This document shows, piece after piece, positions 19,721 to 29,552 of a stretch of 64,000 nt of DNA. The notes under the pieces are model-generated. The model saw only the letters and a list, made by a program, of their open reading frames with translations, did not search any database and had not been told where the DNA came from. The position numbers and the translations under genes are program-made. Location: positions 1 through 64,000 of the forward strand of contig JADKBK010000003.1 of assembly GCA_016715075.1 (NCBI GenBank). The letters run 5' to 3'. Each line of letters starts with the position of its first letter. Within the stretch, counting starts at the first letter, position 1. This DNA is from Bacteroidales bacterium. Lineage in GTDB: Bacteria; Bacteroidota; Bacteroidia; Bacteroidales; VadinHA17.

Positions 19721-22700
19721 ATGAAAATGAAACCTTTACTAACTTGTTTGAAAAGTCAGATAAAGTTCCTGCTTTATGCTGCTTTTCTTACTTTATTTAC
19801 TTGTGCCCCTGCACTGGCACAAGAACGCAAAGTAACCGGTACTGTCACAAGCGCCGACGATAACTCACCTATGCCAGGTGTGAACGTAATTGTTCAGGGC
19901 AAGACCACCGGTACTATTACCGATGTTAATGGTAATTTCTCAATTACCGTCCCTGGTAATGAGGCAGTCCTGGTATTCTCGTTCATTGGTTACAATGCAC
20001 AAGAAGTTGTAGTCGGAGGACAGGCTTCCATCAACATCAAGATGGCCACTTCAGCTACACAGCTTGGTGAGATCGTTGTTACTTCCCTTGGTATTAAGAG
20101 GGAGAGAAAAGCTCTTACCTATTCTGCCCAGACTGTCGATGTTGCAAGACTGACAGAATCAAGGGAATTAAACGCCATAAACTCTCTGCAGGGTAAAGTT
20201 GCAGGTCTTGACCTGACGAGGGCAAATGCCGGAGTAGGTTCAGCATCAAGGGTTGTACTAAGAGGTAACAGATCAATCAGTGGTGACAACCAGCCTCTGT
20301 ATGTAGTCGACGGTGTTCCAATTCAGAACTCCATGTTCTTCACAACATACGGTGAAGGTGGTGGTATGACATCAAGTGATGGTATATCAAACATCAACCC
20401 TGATGACATTGAAAGTGTCACAGTTCTTAAAGGGCCGTCAGCTACAGCATTATATGGTACACGTGCATCAAACGGTGCTATCTTGATTACAACCAAAAAA
20501 GGTAAATCAGGACAAGGCCTTGGAGTTGAGTATAACCTTAACTACAGTGTAGAATCACCTGTTCTGTTTACAAAGTTCCAGAATGTTTACGGACAGGGAA
20601 CCGGCGGCACATATGTAAAAAACAGTGAATTTGACTGGGGTCCAAAAATGGACGGACAGATGGTTGCACATTGGACACCTGATACCAATTCAGATAAATT
20701 CGGAACAACCTATCCATTCGTTGCACATCCTGATAATTACAAAGATTTCTTCCAGCTGGGAACCAACCTTACAAATACCCTTGCAATTACAAGCGGTAAA
20801 GGTGATACCCAGACATATTTTTCCTATACCAATACTCAGTCAAAAGGTATTGTACCAGGAAACGAATTAAGAAGGAATAACGTTAACTTACGTATCACAA
20901 CAGCTCTTTCAGAAAAATTAAGCCTTGATACAAAAATCACCTACTTCCATCAGGCTGTAGACAACAGGGTATCAACCGGTGATGATTTCTCAAACCCGAT
21001 GCGTGCTATTCTTCGTCAGCCCAGCAACATTTCTACTGCAGAGGCTAAAAACTACAAATATTATGACAATGATGGATTCCTTGTTCAGAATTACTGGAAC
21101 CCTCATTCAAACGGTGGTGAGAACCCATGGTGGATTGTGAACATGATCCCTTACACAGAAGCCCGCGACAGGGTATTGGGTATGGCTTCTCTGAAATATG
21201 AAATAGCAAAAGGATTATCATTACAGATCAGGTCGGCTGTTGACTATTCATCAGATTCATTTCAGCACAAACTTTATAATGATACCTATACTATTGCTGA
21301 CCGTGGCAGATATTATACCAACAGGCAGACCAACTATGAGATAAACAATGATGCTCTTTTGAATTACAACAAAACATTCGGAGACATTTCTGTTAACGTA
21401 TCTGCAGGAGGTAACATGCTTAAACAGCAGTGGTACGGTTTATATACAACAAACGGACAGGCACTGTTGAAACCTAATCTTTTTGTTGTAACAAACGCTG
21501 CTAACTTCGCAGGTAGTGAGAACGGAGCAACCAAGAAACTGAATTCAGTTTACGGAATGGCAAACATCGGATTCAAGAATTATCTCTTCCTTGACCTTAC
21601 AGCACGTAATGACTGGTCATCCACACTTCCTCCGGATGCATGGTCATACTTCTACCCATCAGCTGGTTTGACATGGGTTATTTCAGATATGTTCAAAACA
21701 TCCATGCCTTCATGGTTTACATTTGCTAAAGTAAGAGCATCATTTGCTCAGGTTGGTAATGATACAGATGTATACCAGCTTTATCCTACATTTGATTTCA
21801 TGACCGGTGGCGCCAACGGCTATGCATCAAGAAGTGGAACCAAGCCTGCATCAGATTTAAAACCTGAAATCACGACATCACAGGAATTGGGAGCTGACAT
21901 CCGTTTCTTCCAGAACAGATTAGGTATTGACCTTACTTATTATAAATCAAACAGTAAAAACCAGCTGCTGAGCGTAAACGTTCCGGTAGCATCAGGTTAC
22001 AACAGCAAGTTTATCAACGCAGGTAACGTTCAGAACAAAGGTATTGAGCTTACACTTAATGCAACTCCTGTAAAATTAAACGACTTTACATGGGATTTGT
22101 CTATCAACTTTGCCCAGAACAACAGCCTTGTACTTGAACTGGCTGAAGGAATGGACAGGTACAATCTTACCGGAAGAAACTGGATGACAACCACTGTTAT
22201 TCAGGTTGGTCATGAGTATGGTGAGATCCTTACCAAAAAATTCCTCAGGAATGCAGAAGGCAGACAGATTGTAAACACCCTTGGTATGCCGATGGTAACA
22301 GACGGACAGACTGAATATGGTGGGACATACAACCCGGATTGGCTTGGTGGTCTTCAGAGTACATTCACCTATAAGGCTTTCGACTTCAATTTTGCAATCG
22401 ATTTCCGCCAGGGTGGTGTTATTTATTCATTCACCGAAGCTAACCTTGCCAGTGATGGTTTCTCAGATTACACACTTGAAGGCAGAGATGGCTTCATTGT
22501 TGATGGTGTTGTACAGACTAAAGATGCCAACGGCAATGTTATAAGTGAGACTGAAAACACGACAACTATTACTTCAGAAGCATACTGGCAGTCACTTGGT
22601 GGAAGAAACACCCCGACTGGCGAACCATTTGCCTATGACGCTTCAAACTCAAGGCTCAGGCAGGCAGCTCTGGGATACACCCAACACTTCAAGAACGGAC

Positions 22701-22873
22701 CGGTTAGCAGTTTAAGAATTTCTGTAGAAGGCAGAAACTTATTCTTCCTATATAATAAAGCAGGCAGACTGGACCCGAACTTGTCGTCAGGAAATACAAA
22801 CGTTCAGGGTGTTGAAGGCTTTGGTCTTCCATCAACGAGATCGTTTGGGATGAACCTAAGAGTTACTTTTTAA
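19721..22873 (+). CDS. SusC/RagA-type TonB-dependent outer-membrane transporter (intact)
   Basis: The protein has 1050 residues. The signal peptide ends PALAQ (about residue 34). A CarboxypepD_reg-like domain follows (about 37-115, VTGTVTSADDNSPMPGV, FSFIGYNAQEV), then LGEIVVTSLGIKRERKAL, the TonB plug (LQGKVAGLDL, PLYVVDGVPI, PDDIESVTVLKG, LYGTRASNGAI) and a 22-strand-type barrel ending in FGMNLRVTF, the usual C-terminal aromatic residue. It imports oligosaccharides with the SusD lipoprotein encoded 28 bp downstream, using energy from TonB-ExbBD. The 277-bp leader is AT-rich with no clear promoter. The frame is open throughout, unlike the paralogue at 397-3613. Confidence 0.93.
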   Translation: MKMKPLLTCLKSQIKFLLYAAFLTLFTCAPALAQERKVTGTVTSADDNSPMPGVNVIVQGKTTGTITDVNGNFSITVPGNEAVLVFSFIGYNAQEVVVGGQASINIKMATSATQLGEIVVTSLGIKRERKALTYSAQTVDVARLTESRELNAINSLQGKVAGLDLTRANAGVGSASRVVLRGNRSISGDNQPLYVVDGVPIQNSMFFTTYGEGGGMTSSDGISNINPDDIESVTVLKGPSATALYGTRASNGAILITTKKGKSGQGLGVEYNLNYSVESPVLFTKFQNVYGQGTGGTYVKNSEFDWGPKMDGQMVAHWTPDTNSDKFGTTYPFVAHPDNYKDFFQLGTNLTNTLAITSGKGDTQTYFSYTNTQSKGIVPGNELRRNNVNLRITTALSEKLSLDTKITYFHQAVDNRVSTGDDFSNPMRAILRQPSNISTAEAKNYKYYDNDGFLVQNYWNPHSNGGENPWWIVNMIPYTEARDRVLGMASLKYEIAKGLSLQIRSAVDYSSDSFQHKLYNDTYTIADRGRYYTNRQTNYEINNDALLNYNKTFGDISVNVSAGGNMLKQQWYGLYTTNGQALLKPNLFVVTNAANFAGSENGATKKLNSVYGMANIGFKNYLFLDLTARNDWSSTLPPDAWSYFYPSAGLTWVISDMFKTSMPSWFTFAKVRASFAQVGNDTDVYQLYPTFDFMTGGANGYASRSGTKPASDLKPEITTSQELGADIRFFQNRLGIDLTYYKSNSKNQLLSVNVPVASGYNSKFINAGNVQNKGIELTLNATPVKLNDFTWDLSINFAQNNSLVLELAEGMDRYNLTGRNWMTTTVIQVGHEYGEILTKKFLRNAEGRQIVNTLGMPMVTDGQTEYGGTYNPDWLGGLQSTFTYKAFDFNFAIDFRQGGVIYSFTEANLASDGFSDYTLEGRDGFIVDGVVQTKDANGNVISETENTTTITSEAYWQSLGGRNTPTGEPFAYDASNSRLRQAALGYTQHFKNGPVSSLRISVEGRNLFFLYNKAGRLDPNLSSGNTNVQGVEGFGLPSTRSFGMNLRVTF

Positions 22874-22901
22874 TTATGTCCAAGCTTATAAAAATTGAAA
22901 T

Positions 22902-24458
22902 ATGAAAACAAACAAATTTATTAATATCTTAATGTCCGGCCTGCTAGGTGTAGTGCTTCTCGGGGGCTGTACAGATGATTTTACGGACATCAATACCAAT
23001 AAGAGGGTATTGTCGGACATAGACCTTGCGACAATAGGTAATGTTTATGCAAAAGTCCAGTATGATGGCCTTATGAGTGGATGGAACTTCCAGATCTCAC
23101 AGAACCTGTTTGCTGACCTCTACTCACAGTACTATTCAAACTGGCAGACCAAATTCCAGACTGACCGTAACGTTCTTAACCGTGACTGGCTTGGCCTGGC
23201 ATGGGGTGGCTTCTACGGTAACTGCGCTAAAAACCTTGCAGTTGTTATGGAAAAAACTGATCCTGCTGTTGCTCCAGGACTGGAAAAACAGTATGCTCTT
23301 TCACAGATATGGAAAGTATTCGCTTACCAGCGTCAGACAGACTATTGGGGACCAATTCCTTACACAGCTGTTAACAATGGTGAAAATGCCGTTCCTTATG
23401 ACACCCAGCAATCAATTTATACCGATTTTATCGCACTGCTTGACGCTGCAACAACAACTCTTGCCGGCTATGCAGGTGAAAATGCTTTCGGTAGCAATGA
23501 CCAGATTTATGCTGGATCGGTTGACAAATGGATCGTTTTTGCTAATACACTCAGACTAAGAATTGCTCTCAGGATTTCAAAAGTTGATCCTGCTACAGCA
23601 AAAATACAGGCTGAAAAAGCTGTTGCTGCCGGTGTTATGGAATCAAATGCTGATAACGCAATTTTCCACGTTTCCAAATCAGATAACAGCTTCAACCCAC
23701 TCCCAATCATGTTGCCATGGAACGAGTTCCGTATGAGCGCATCTATGGAGAGCGTTTTGAAAGGCTTCGCTGATCCTCGTTTACCAGTTTATTTCAGGCC
23801 AGCAAAAGCTACTGACCTTTATACAGGTATGAGAAACGGTTGTTCAATTCCTCAGATCTCAGAAGAAAAACGTCATTATGACCAGCTTTCTACAATGGGT
23901 CCAAGATGGAGCACACCAGGTAACGAGTATATTACTCCTATCGAAATCATCCTTGCATCAGAAGCTTATTTCCTTAGGGCAGAAGGCGCTCTGAAAGGCT
24001 GGAATATGGGAATTACCGCAGAAGAGGCTTATAATACAGGTATTGAAATGAACCTCCTGTATTGGGGCGTTGATCCTGCTGCAATTACAACATACCAGGA
24101 AGGAACTACCACTCCGGTTGCTCTTGATGACTTCACAACACCTCCGATGACAAACATCGCAGTGAAATTTGGTACCACTCCTGCTGAACAGCTTGAGCAG
24201 ATCATTACACAGAAATGGCTTGCTCTCTATCCTGACGGATGGGAAGCATGGGGCGATCGCCGCAGACTTGAATTGCCAAAACTGTACCCGATTATGGTAT
24301 CTGACAACCCTGATGTTCCGGTTGGAGCTATTATGCGCAGAGTTGGATTTGTACCCAGCGAATTCGCAACAAACCAGGCAGCAGTTGATGATGCTATTCA
24401 GAAACTCGGCGGACCAGACGTAGCTAGTACAAGACTATGGTGGGATCCGGCTAAATAA
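22902..24458 (+). CDS. SusD/RagB-like glycan-binding lipoprotein (SusD-like_2 type)
   Basis: The protein has 518 residues. The signal ends LLGGC (lipid Cys 23) and is followed by the SusD start pattern DDFTDINTNKRVLSD. Helical TPR-like segments and conserved blocks typical of the SusD-like_2 group are visible (AYQRQTDYWGPIPY, DKWIVFANTLRLRIALRIS, EIILASEAYFLRAEG, GWEAWGDRRRLELP). It pairs with the SusC 28 bp upstream and is expected to sit as a lid over the barrel at the cell surface. A rho-independent terminator follows 27 bp after the stop, so the pair ends a transcription unit. Confidence 0.92.
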   Translation: MKTNKFINILMSGLLGVVLLGGCTDDFTDINTNKRVLSDIDLATIGNVYAKVQYDGLMSGWNFQISQNLFADLYSQYYSNWQTKFQTDRNVLNRDWLGLAWGGFYGNCAKNLAVVMEKTDPAVAPGLEKQYALSQIWKVFAYQRQTDYWGPIPYTAVNNGENAVPYDTQQSIYTDFIALLDAATTTLAGYAGENAFGSNDQIYAGSVDKWIVFANTLRLRIALRISKVDPATAKIQAEKAVAAGVMESNADNAIFHVSKSDNSFNPLPIMLPWNEFRMSASMESVLKGFADPRLPVYFRPAKATDLYTGMRNGCSIPQISEEKRHYDQLSTMGPRWSTPGNEYITPIEIILASEAYFLRAEGALKGWNMGITAEEAYNTGIEMNLLYWGVDPAAITTYQEGTTTPVALDDFTTPPMTNIAVKFGTTPAEQLEQIITQKWLALYPDGWEAWGDRRRLELPKLYPIMVSDNPDVPVGAIMRRVGFVPSEFATNQAAVDDAIQKLGGPDVASTRLWWDPAK

Positions 24459-24485
24459 CAGCCTAAACCTATGAACTTTTAAAAT

Positions 24486-24517
24486 GGGGCTCCGATTTAT
24501 CGGGGCCCTGTTTTTTT
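24486..24517 (+). terminator. rho-independent terminator after the intact susCD pair
   Basis: GGGGCTCCGA pairs with TCGGGGCCC around a TTTA loop (one G-T pair) and is followed within 2 nt by seven T. It is the clearest terminator in the window. Confidence 0.8.
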
Positions 24518-24579
24518 CTGCTAATCGTGCACAATATCACTCCGCATCAAAGGAAAACAAAAAGGTTTATCTCGCACTG

Positions 24580-24638
24580 GGGACTAAAGTCCCGGAAAGT
24601 ATTGATGGTTCGTCTACCGTCGGCTTAAGCCGACGGTA
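24580..24638. repeat. two palindromes leading the hairpin array
   Basis: GGGACT-AA-AGTCCC lies at 24580-24593. A perfect 24-nt palindrome centred on CTTAAG (GTCGGCTTAAGCCGAC core) lies at 24615-24638. The second is a variant of the CCGTTGGC...GCCAACGG hairpin repeated in the array that follows, so these look like diverged outlying members. Confidence 0.75.
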
Positions 24639-24675
24639 ACTGAAACCGGCAGATGAATTATTGCCAGTAAACAAA

Positions 24676-25565
24676 CTAATTTATAAATTATTGATTTAAT
24701 TACCGTTGGCTTTAGCTAACGGATAAGGAAGCCCCTTCTTTTGGACGGGCTTTAGCCCAATACAAATCAAGCTCATACAATCAAGAGGAAGATTGATAAT
24801 TATCAAAATATCACACTAATTTATAAATTGTTGATCCAATTACCGTTGGCTTTAGCCAACGGATAAGGAAGCCTTCTTTTGGACAGGCTTTAGCCCAAAA
24901 CAAATCGGCTCAGACCATCAAGAGGAAGATTGATAATTACCAAAATATCACACTTATTTATAAATTATTGATTTAATTACCGTTGGCTTTAGCCAACGGA
25001 TAAGGAAGCCTTCTTTTGGACGGGCTTTAGCCCAATACAAATCAAGCTCAGACTATTTATAAATTATTGATTTAATTACCGTTGGCTTTAGCCAACGGAT
25101 AAGGAAGCCTTCTTTTGGACAGGCTTTAGCCCAAAACAAATCGGCTCAGACCAGCAAGCGGAAGATTGATAATTACCAAAATATCACACTTATTTATAAA
25201 TTATTGATCTAATTACCGTTGGCTTTAGCCAACGGATAAGGAAGCCTTCTTTTGGACGGGCTTTAGCCCAAAACAAATCGGCTCAGACCATCAAGAGGAA
25301 GATTGATAATTACCAAAATATCACACTTATTTATAAATTATTGATTTAATTACCGTTGGCTTTAGCCAACGGATTAGGAAGCCTTCATCTGGACGGGCTT
25401 TAGCCCAAAACAAATCGGCTCATACCATCAAGAGGAAGATTGATAATTACCAAAATAGCACACTAATTTATAAATTGTTGATTTAATTACCGTTGGCTTT
25501 AGCCAACGGATAAGGAAGCCTTCTTTTGGACGGGCTTTAGCCCAAAACAAATCGGTTCAGACAAT
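24676..25565. repeat. array of seven ~137-bp direct repeats, each with two hairpins
   Basis: Unit starts (TACCGTTGGC) are at 24701, 24841, 24978, 25077, 25214, 25351 and 25488, giving spacings of 140, 137, 99, 137, 137 and 137. Each unit carries CCGTTGGC-TTTA-GCCAACGG, then 25-30 nt later GGGC-TTTA-GCCC, then a conserved tail (AAGAGGAAGATTGATAATTA, ATTTATAAATTATTGAT). The 99-bp unit lacks about 38 bp of the tail. Sequence identity between units is high, with scattered changes and one loop mutation that breaks a stem in unit 1 (GCTAACGG). It lies between convergent genes and has no coding potential. It resembles REP/BIME-like palindromic clusters, but no RAYT transposase is present in the window. 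Confidence 0.85.
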
Positions 25566-25573
25566 TGAATTAA

Positions 25574-27520
25574 CTAATTCGTAAAGAAGAAGATCATAAC
25601 AACAGACGCAGTAAGGATAAATAAACCCATAGGAAGTGCCAGAAGGAACAGCTGTTTCTCCTTAATATCTTCATGGCGCCAGGTATTACTCAGGTTCCTG
25701 AGTCCGAGATATGCCCCTGAAAGTACTATGCCACTCTGAAGCCATGGTGTAAGCCGGGGTAGAAACTGATGCCAGGGTATATTGGATGTACCGAAAAAAT
25801 CCCATCCCCATCCGAAGGGATCAGAAAGCGATTGAATGATAAATGTGACATTTACAAACAGCATCGGAATCACAAATGCGATCCATAAAGCCATTCCAAC
25901 CGGAAGCAATACGCCAGTAGATCTTAAAAATAACTCTTTCCTCCCGGATGTGGCACCGGAAAATTTCAATCCTGCATATGACAGGAGGTAAATAATCCCT
26001 GGGAATACAACAAGTGATAAAACAAATAAAGTCAAGGTATAGATCCCAAATAAGCCCCAATTGCCCTTATCAAGGATATTGACAAAATCTCTCACCAAAG
26101 GCCAGTGCCCTTCATAAAGGACGCTGTATACTATAGCGAGGGTGAATACTGCAATTGTAAGAAAGGCCTCGCTCAGGCTGCGTGTACCAACTTCAGAAGC
26201 AATCGGACGGCTATAAACAGATACATTGTTATAAAGACAACTGCGGGTACATTCCAGGCATAAGCCACAGTCAGTGTTCTCATTCATCTCTCCAACATTG
26301 ATCCCATAAGGACATGCCCAGCCTTTCTGACTCCCTTTCTGACAATAATGTGGCTTGCACTCATTGCAGACTTTCTTTGATTTGCTTCTGAGAGCTACAG
26401 GACTCATTCTGGAAAATGGACTCACAAAAACACTCACAGGACAGACATACCTGCAAAAAGCCCTTAGCTCCCAAATCATTGACATCAAGGTTGGAACCAG
26501 TAACAGGCCAATAACCGCAAATCCTGAGACTCTGGGATTAGCCACCAATGTAGTTGAAAATGTTGCCAGAGTCAAAAAAACAATCAGACGCAGCCAGTCA
26601 TTTTTCAGCTATTCCGGCCATTTCAGAAAAAGCCCTGTGAATTTATTGTTATACTCCTTTGTTCTGCCTTTCTGAGGTGTAAGAAATGATTTTCTCTGAA
26701 TAAGATCTCCGAATAAGGGCAAAGGGCATATAGTGCACCATACTCTTCCGAATAAGGGTGTCAATACAGCAACCAGGAGGAAAAGCCATACCGCCCACAT
26801 CAATAGTACTCCCAGGTTTCTGCCTGACATTAGAGTCCCGAATAAGGAGGTAAGGATTACAAGATATATCATAACCATTGCCAGTATCATCAGAATTGCC
26901 TGTGGCCATCTGGATACAATAATACTCTTCAGAAATCCTGACCTTAATGTCAGATCATTTTCAGCTGAATTATCCTCAACCCTGCTCCCACTGTCAGCTC
27001 TCTCTCGGAAAATGCTTAAGATCCATAGAAGAAAAATGGCACAGATACTTCCCAGACTAAAGAGAAGCAAAGTATTTGGCAGGATGATCAGCTTCCCCTG
27101 TTCAAAGGCGTGCATAGGACCGCACCATACATGGCACCTGTAATTGCTTCTTGCAACAACATAATTAAGTATTCCAGGATGTCTTGCGGTAAAAGTGTAC
27201 TCTCTGGTAAGCAGAGGCGTAATTGTCGGATCACTAGTTTTAAAAACTGAAACCTCTTCCCTGGCAGGGCTCACCTTTACATCCATATCAAACTCCTCGA
27301 GGAAGAATGAATGCCCGGTATCATCTGTTGTGAATGTCAGATGCAATCTGTCACCGCGATTACATCTTATCACTGAAGGATCCTTCCCATAACGGAAGCT
27401 CCTTATCTGAATATACCTGTCTGTCGGTTCACTTGCAAAGAACTGGCATATAATAGCAGGAATTAATCCGGCTGTAATTATTACAAGCAGATTAAGTATA
27501 TGTTTTTTCTGATTTCTCAT
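25574..27520 (-). CDS. cupredoxin-NosR/NapH-like polyferredoxin membrane protein, split by an amber codon
   Basis: One frame runs 648 residues with a single TAG at codon 304 (26611-26609). The context WPE-stop-LKNDW fits a lost Trp (TGG). The N-terminus has a membrane anchor and a cupredoxin-like domain with GHSF (His70) and CHVWCGPMH (Cys129, Cys133, His137), spaced like a CuA site, but with Glu140 where the CuA Met would be. Several transmembrane helices follow, with WCTICP (262-266), FCRYVCP and a ferredoxin-like cluster (CNEC, CGLCLECTRSC) as in NosR/NapH electron-transfer proteins. The FMN-binding domain of NosR is missing. The likely role is moving electrons between the quinone pool and a periplasmic acceptor. 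It is convergent with the repeat array and divergent from the VCBS gene. Confidence 0.75.
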
Positions 27521-27693
27521 GCTCCTGCCGTTAGATCATTATAAACTTGTGTAAGCAGGTGATAAACCCGTTCAACCGGATAACATACCTGATGTCATGG
27601 GTAATAAATATTGCTCTCACCTCAATGTCCGGTTTAATGTTTTTATTAGTTTTACCATGCCTTTCATAGCCGGTTCAAATAAATAATGATTTT

Positions 27694-29083
27694 ATGGAAA
27701 AAGATAATAAATCAGGGAAAAAGAATAATAAAACTTTCAAAAATCTCATCCCCTTTGCCATTGTTATTATTGTACTCTTCGGACTTCCTCTTTTATTCCT
27801 TAATTATCAGTCAAAAAAAAAGCGGACTGGGATGGAAGGATACCCTGAAAAGGATCACCTATCAAAAGAGAGACAATAACAGCGATTCCCTTGCTCTTGG
27901 TAACAGTACAACCGGAGAAAAGATCGATTTCCTTATTCCGGAGCAGGCAGGACCAGAATTTACCGAAGCACCGCTTATATCTTTTGTCCAGGCATCAGAC
28001 CTTGACAGAGACGGTCTGATGGATATCATAGCATGTGATTGCAGGAGTAATACAGTATCATGGATCAGACAATATCCGGCCGGTACCTATACTGAGACAA
28101 TTCTCGCTGATAATCTGATCGCACCGGCTCACACACAGGTAGTTGATTTCGACAATGATGGAGACAGTGATATTATGGTTGCTGTTCTTGGTATGCTCTT
28201 TCCCAATAATGACAAAATAGGTTCGGTGGTTATACTTGAAAATACAGGAAAGAATACTTTTAAAAGACATATTGCCGCTGAAAAGATAGCACGGGTATCA
28301 GATGTAAGGGCTGCAGATCTGAACAATGACGGTGATATGGACCTTGCAGTAGCTCAGTTTGGTTATGATGACGGTGAAACAAGGTGGATTGAGAATCTTG
28401 GCAACTGGAAATTCGAAAGTCATGTTTTACAGAACCTGTCGGGACCTATAAATGTTGAAATGGTTGATGTTGATTCTGACGGAGACCTCGACATAGTATC
28501 GCTTGTGAGCCAGGAATGGGAAGAGATCTGGTGCTTCCTTAATGATGGCAAAGCAAATTTTCAGCCAAAACTTCTTTTTAAATCAAGCAATCAGGATTTT
28601 GGATCAAGTGCAATATCGATGTGTGATGCTGACCAGGACGGCGATCAGGATATTCTGTATACCAACGGTGACGCATTTGACTATATTCCCCCTCGAGGCA
28701 GGCCATGGCACGGAATACAGTGGCTTGAGAACAAAGGCAATCTTAATTTTGAATTTCACCGGATCTGTGATTTTGTCGGTGTATCAAATATCAGAGCTGT
28801 TGATATCGATAATGACAAGGATCTTGACCTGTTTGCTGTCAGTACATTTAACCTCTGGGATAGCCCTGAATCTCAAAGCTTTATATGGCTTGAAAACAAA
28901 GGCGGCATGCAATTCATAACGCATAACATCTCAAATACACCCACTCATATTATCGCTCTCGATATAAGTGACTTTAATGGCGACGGACAGGCTGATATAA
29001 TTACAGGGGGAATGCATACTTTCCCTCCGTTTGACCGGATGGGAAGGGTAACTCTCTGGATTAATAACGGGAAGCTGAAATAA
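27694..29083 (+). CDS. membrane-anchored FG-GAP/VCBS repeat protein, frameshift at poly-A
   Basis: ATG 27694 begins a charged Lys/Asn-rich head and one transmembrane helix (FAIVIIVLFGLPLLFLNY). An A run of nine (27813-27821) then throws the frame; eight A would join QSKK to SGLGWKDTLKRITYQKRD and the remaining 420 residues. These hold about seven FG-GAP/VCBS blades (SDLDRDGLMDII, VDFDNDGDSDIMVAV, ADLNNDGDMDLAVAQFG, VDVDSDGDLDIV, CDADQDGDQDILYT, VDIDNDKDLDLFAVS, SDFNGDGQADIITGG), a likely calcium-stabilised beta-propeller outside the inner membrane. There is no ASPIC domain. It is divergent from the cupredoxin-polyferredoxin gene. Function unknown. The A run could be an assembly error or a slippage site. 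Confidence 0.75.
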
Positions 29084-29151
29084 AACTTCTTAAAGTTGGG
29101 GGTTTAGAAAAAGACGAAGATTCCAACTGTATTTCTCTGTGCATCCCGGCT

Positions 29152-29371
29152 GGCGCGGATTTGTAATCCGTGCCAAAACAAAACACGATTAAATCAGATA
29201 CTGAACAAGAAAAAATGTAAGTTTCCCACTGGCCAGCTTGCGCGGTTTTACAATCCGTACCAAAACAGACCACAATAAATTCAGATATTGTACAGGCTAA
29301 AATACAGGTTATATGTTTAAAAACATAACTGATTTACCATTTTGACATGGCACGGATTACAAATCCGCGCC
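29152..29371. repeat. perfect 23-nt inverted pair plus a third diverged copy
   Basis: A 23-nt word (core GCGCGGATTTGTAATCCG) lies at 29152-29174 and its exact reverse complement at 29349-29371. A diverged direct copy (GCGCGGTTTTACAATCCG) lies at 29239-29261 and shares its right flank (CCAAAACA, then CAGATA) with the first. Each word is itself partly palindromic (CGGATT/AATCCG). The spacer 29084-29552 holds no gene. Confidence 0.8.
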
Positions 29372-29410
29372 AGCAAAGAAAGTCTTTTTAACTGCTGAGT
29401 ACGCTAAGAA

Positions 29411-29520
29411 TTACGCAAAGCACGCAAAGATAAAACATTGACAATATGGCCTTTGCGACCTTTGCGTAAAGTCTTTGCGACGCCGTCCGACCGGAGTCAG
29501 CCGGGCGGGCTTTGCGGTTA
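29411..29520. repeat. GCAAAG-word inverted repeat
   Basis: The arms 29411-29429 (TTACGCAAAGCACGCAAAG) and 29451-29469 pair with two mismatches. A GC-rich stretch (GTCCGACCGGAGTCAGCCGG) and further TTTGCGG words follow. A relative occurs at 51855-51960. Confidence 0.7.
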
Positions 29521-29552
29521 TTGGCCTTTGATTTTTTCAACAGCCCCAAAAC

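Noticed and set aside
24676..25565. CRISPR array
   Set aside because: The units are ~137 bp with conserved tails between hairpins, so there are no variable spacers of 25-45 bp, and no cas genes are present.
1..27520. Stop-codon reassignment (TAG or TAA read as an amino acid)
   Set aside because: In-frame TAG and TAA occur in only three genes, while both codons are used as normal stops by other genes here, including TAG at the end of the cupredoxin gene itself.
25574..27520. Cytochrome oxidase subunit II
   Set aside because: A CuA-like motif is present but the Met ligand is missing, and the rest is a NosR/NapH-type polyferredoxin with no oxidase subunit I or III nearby.
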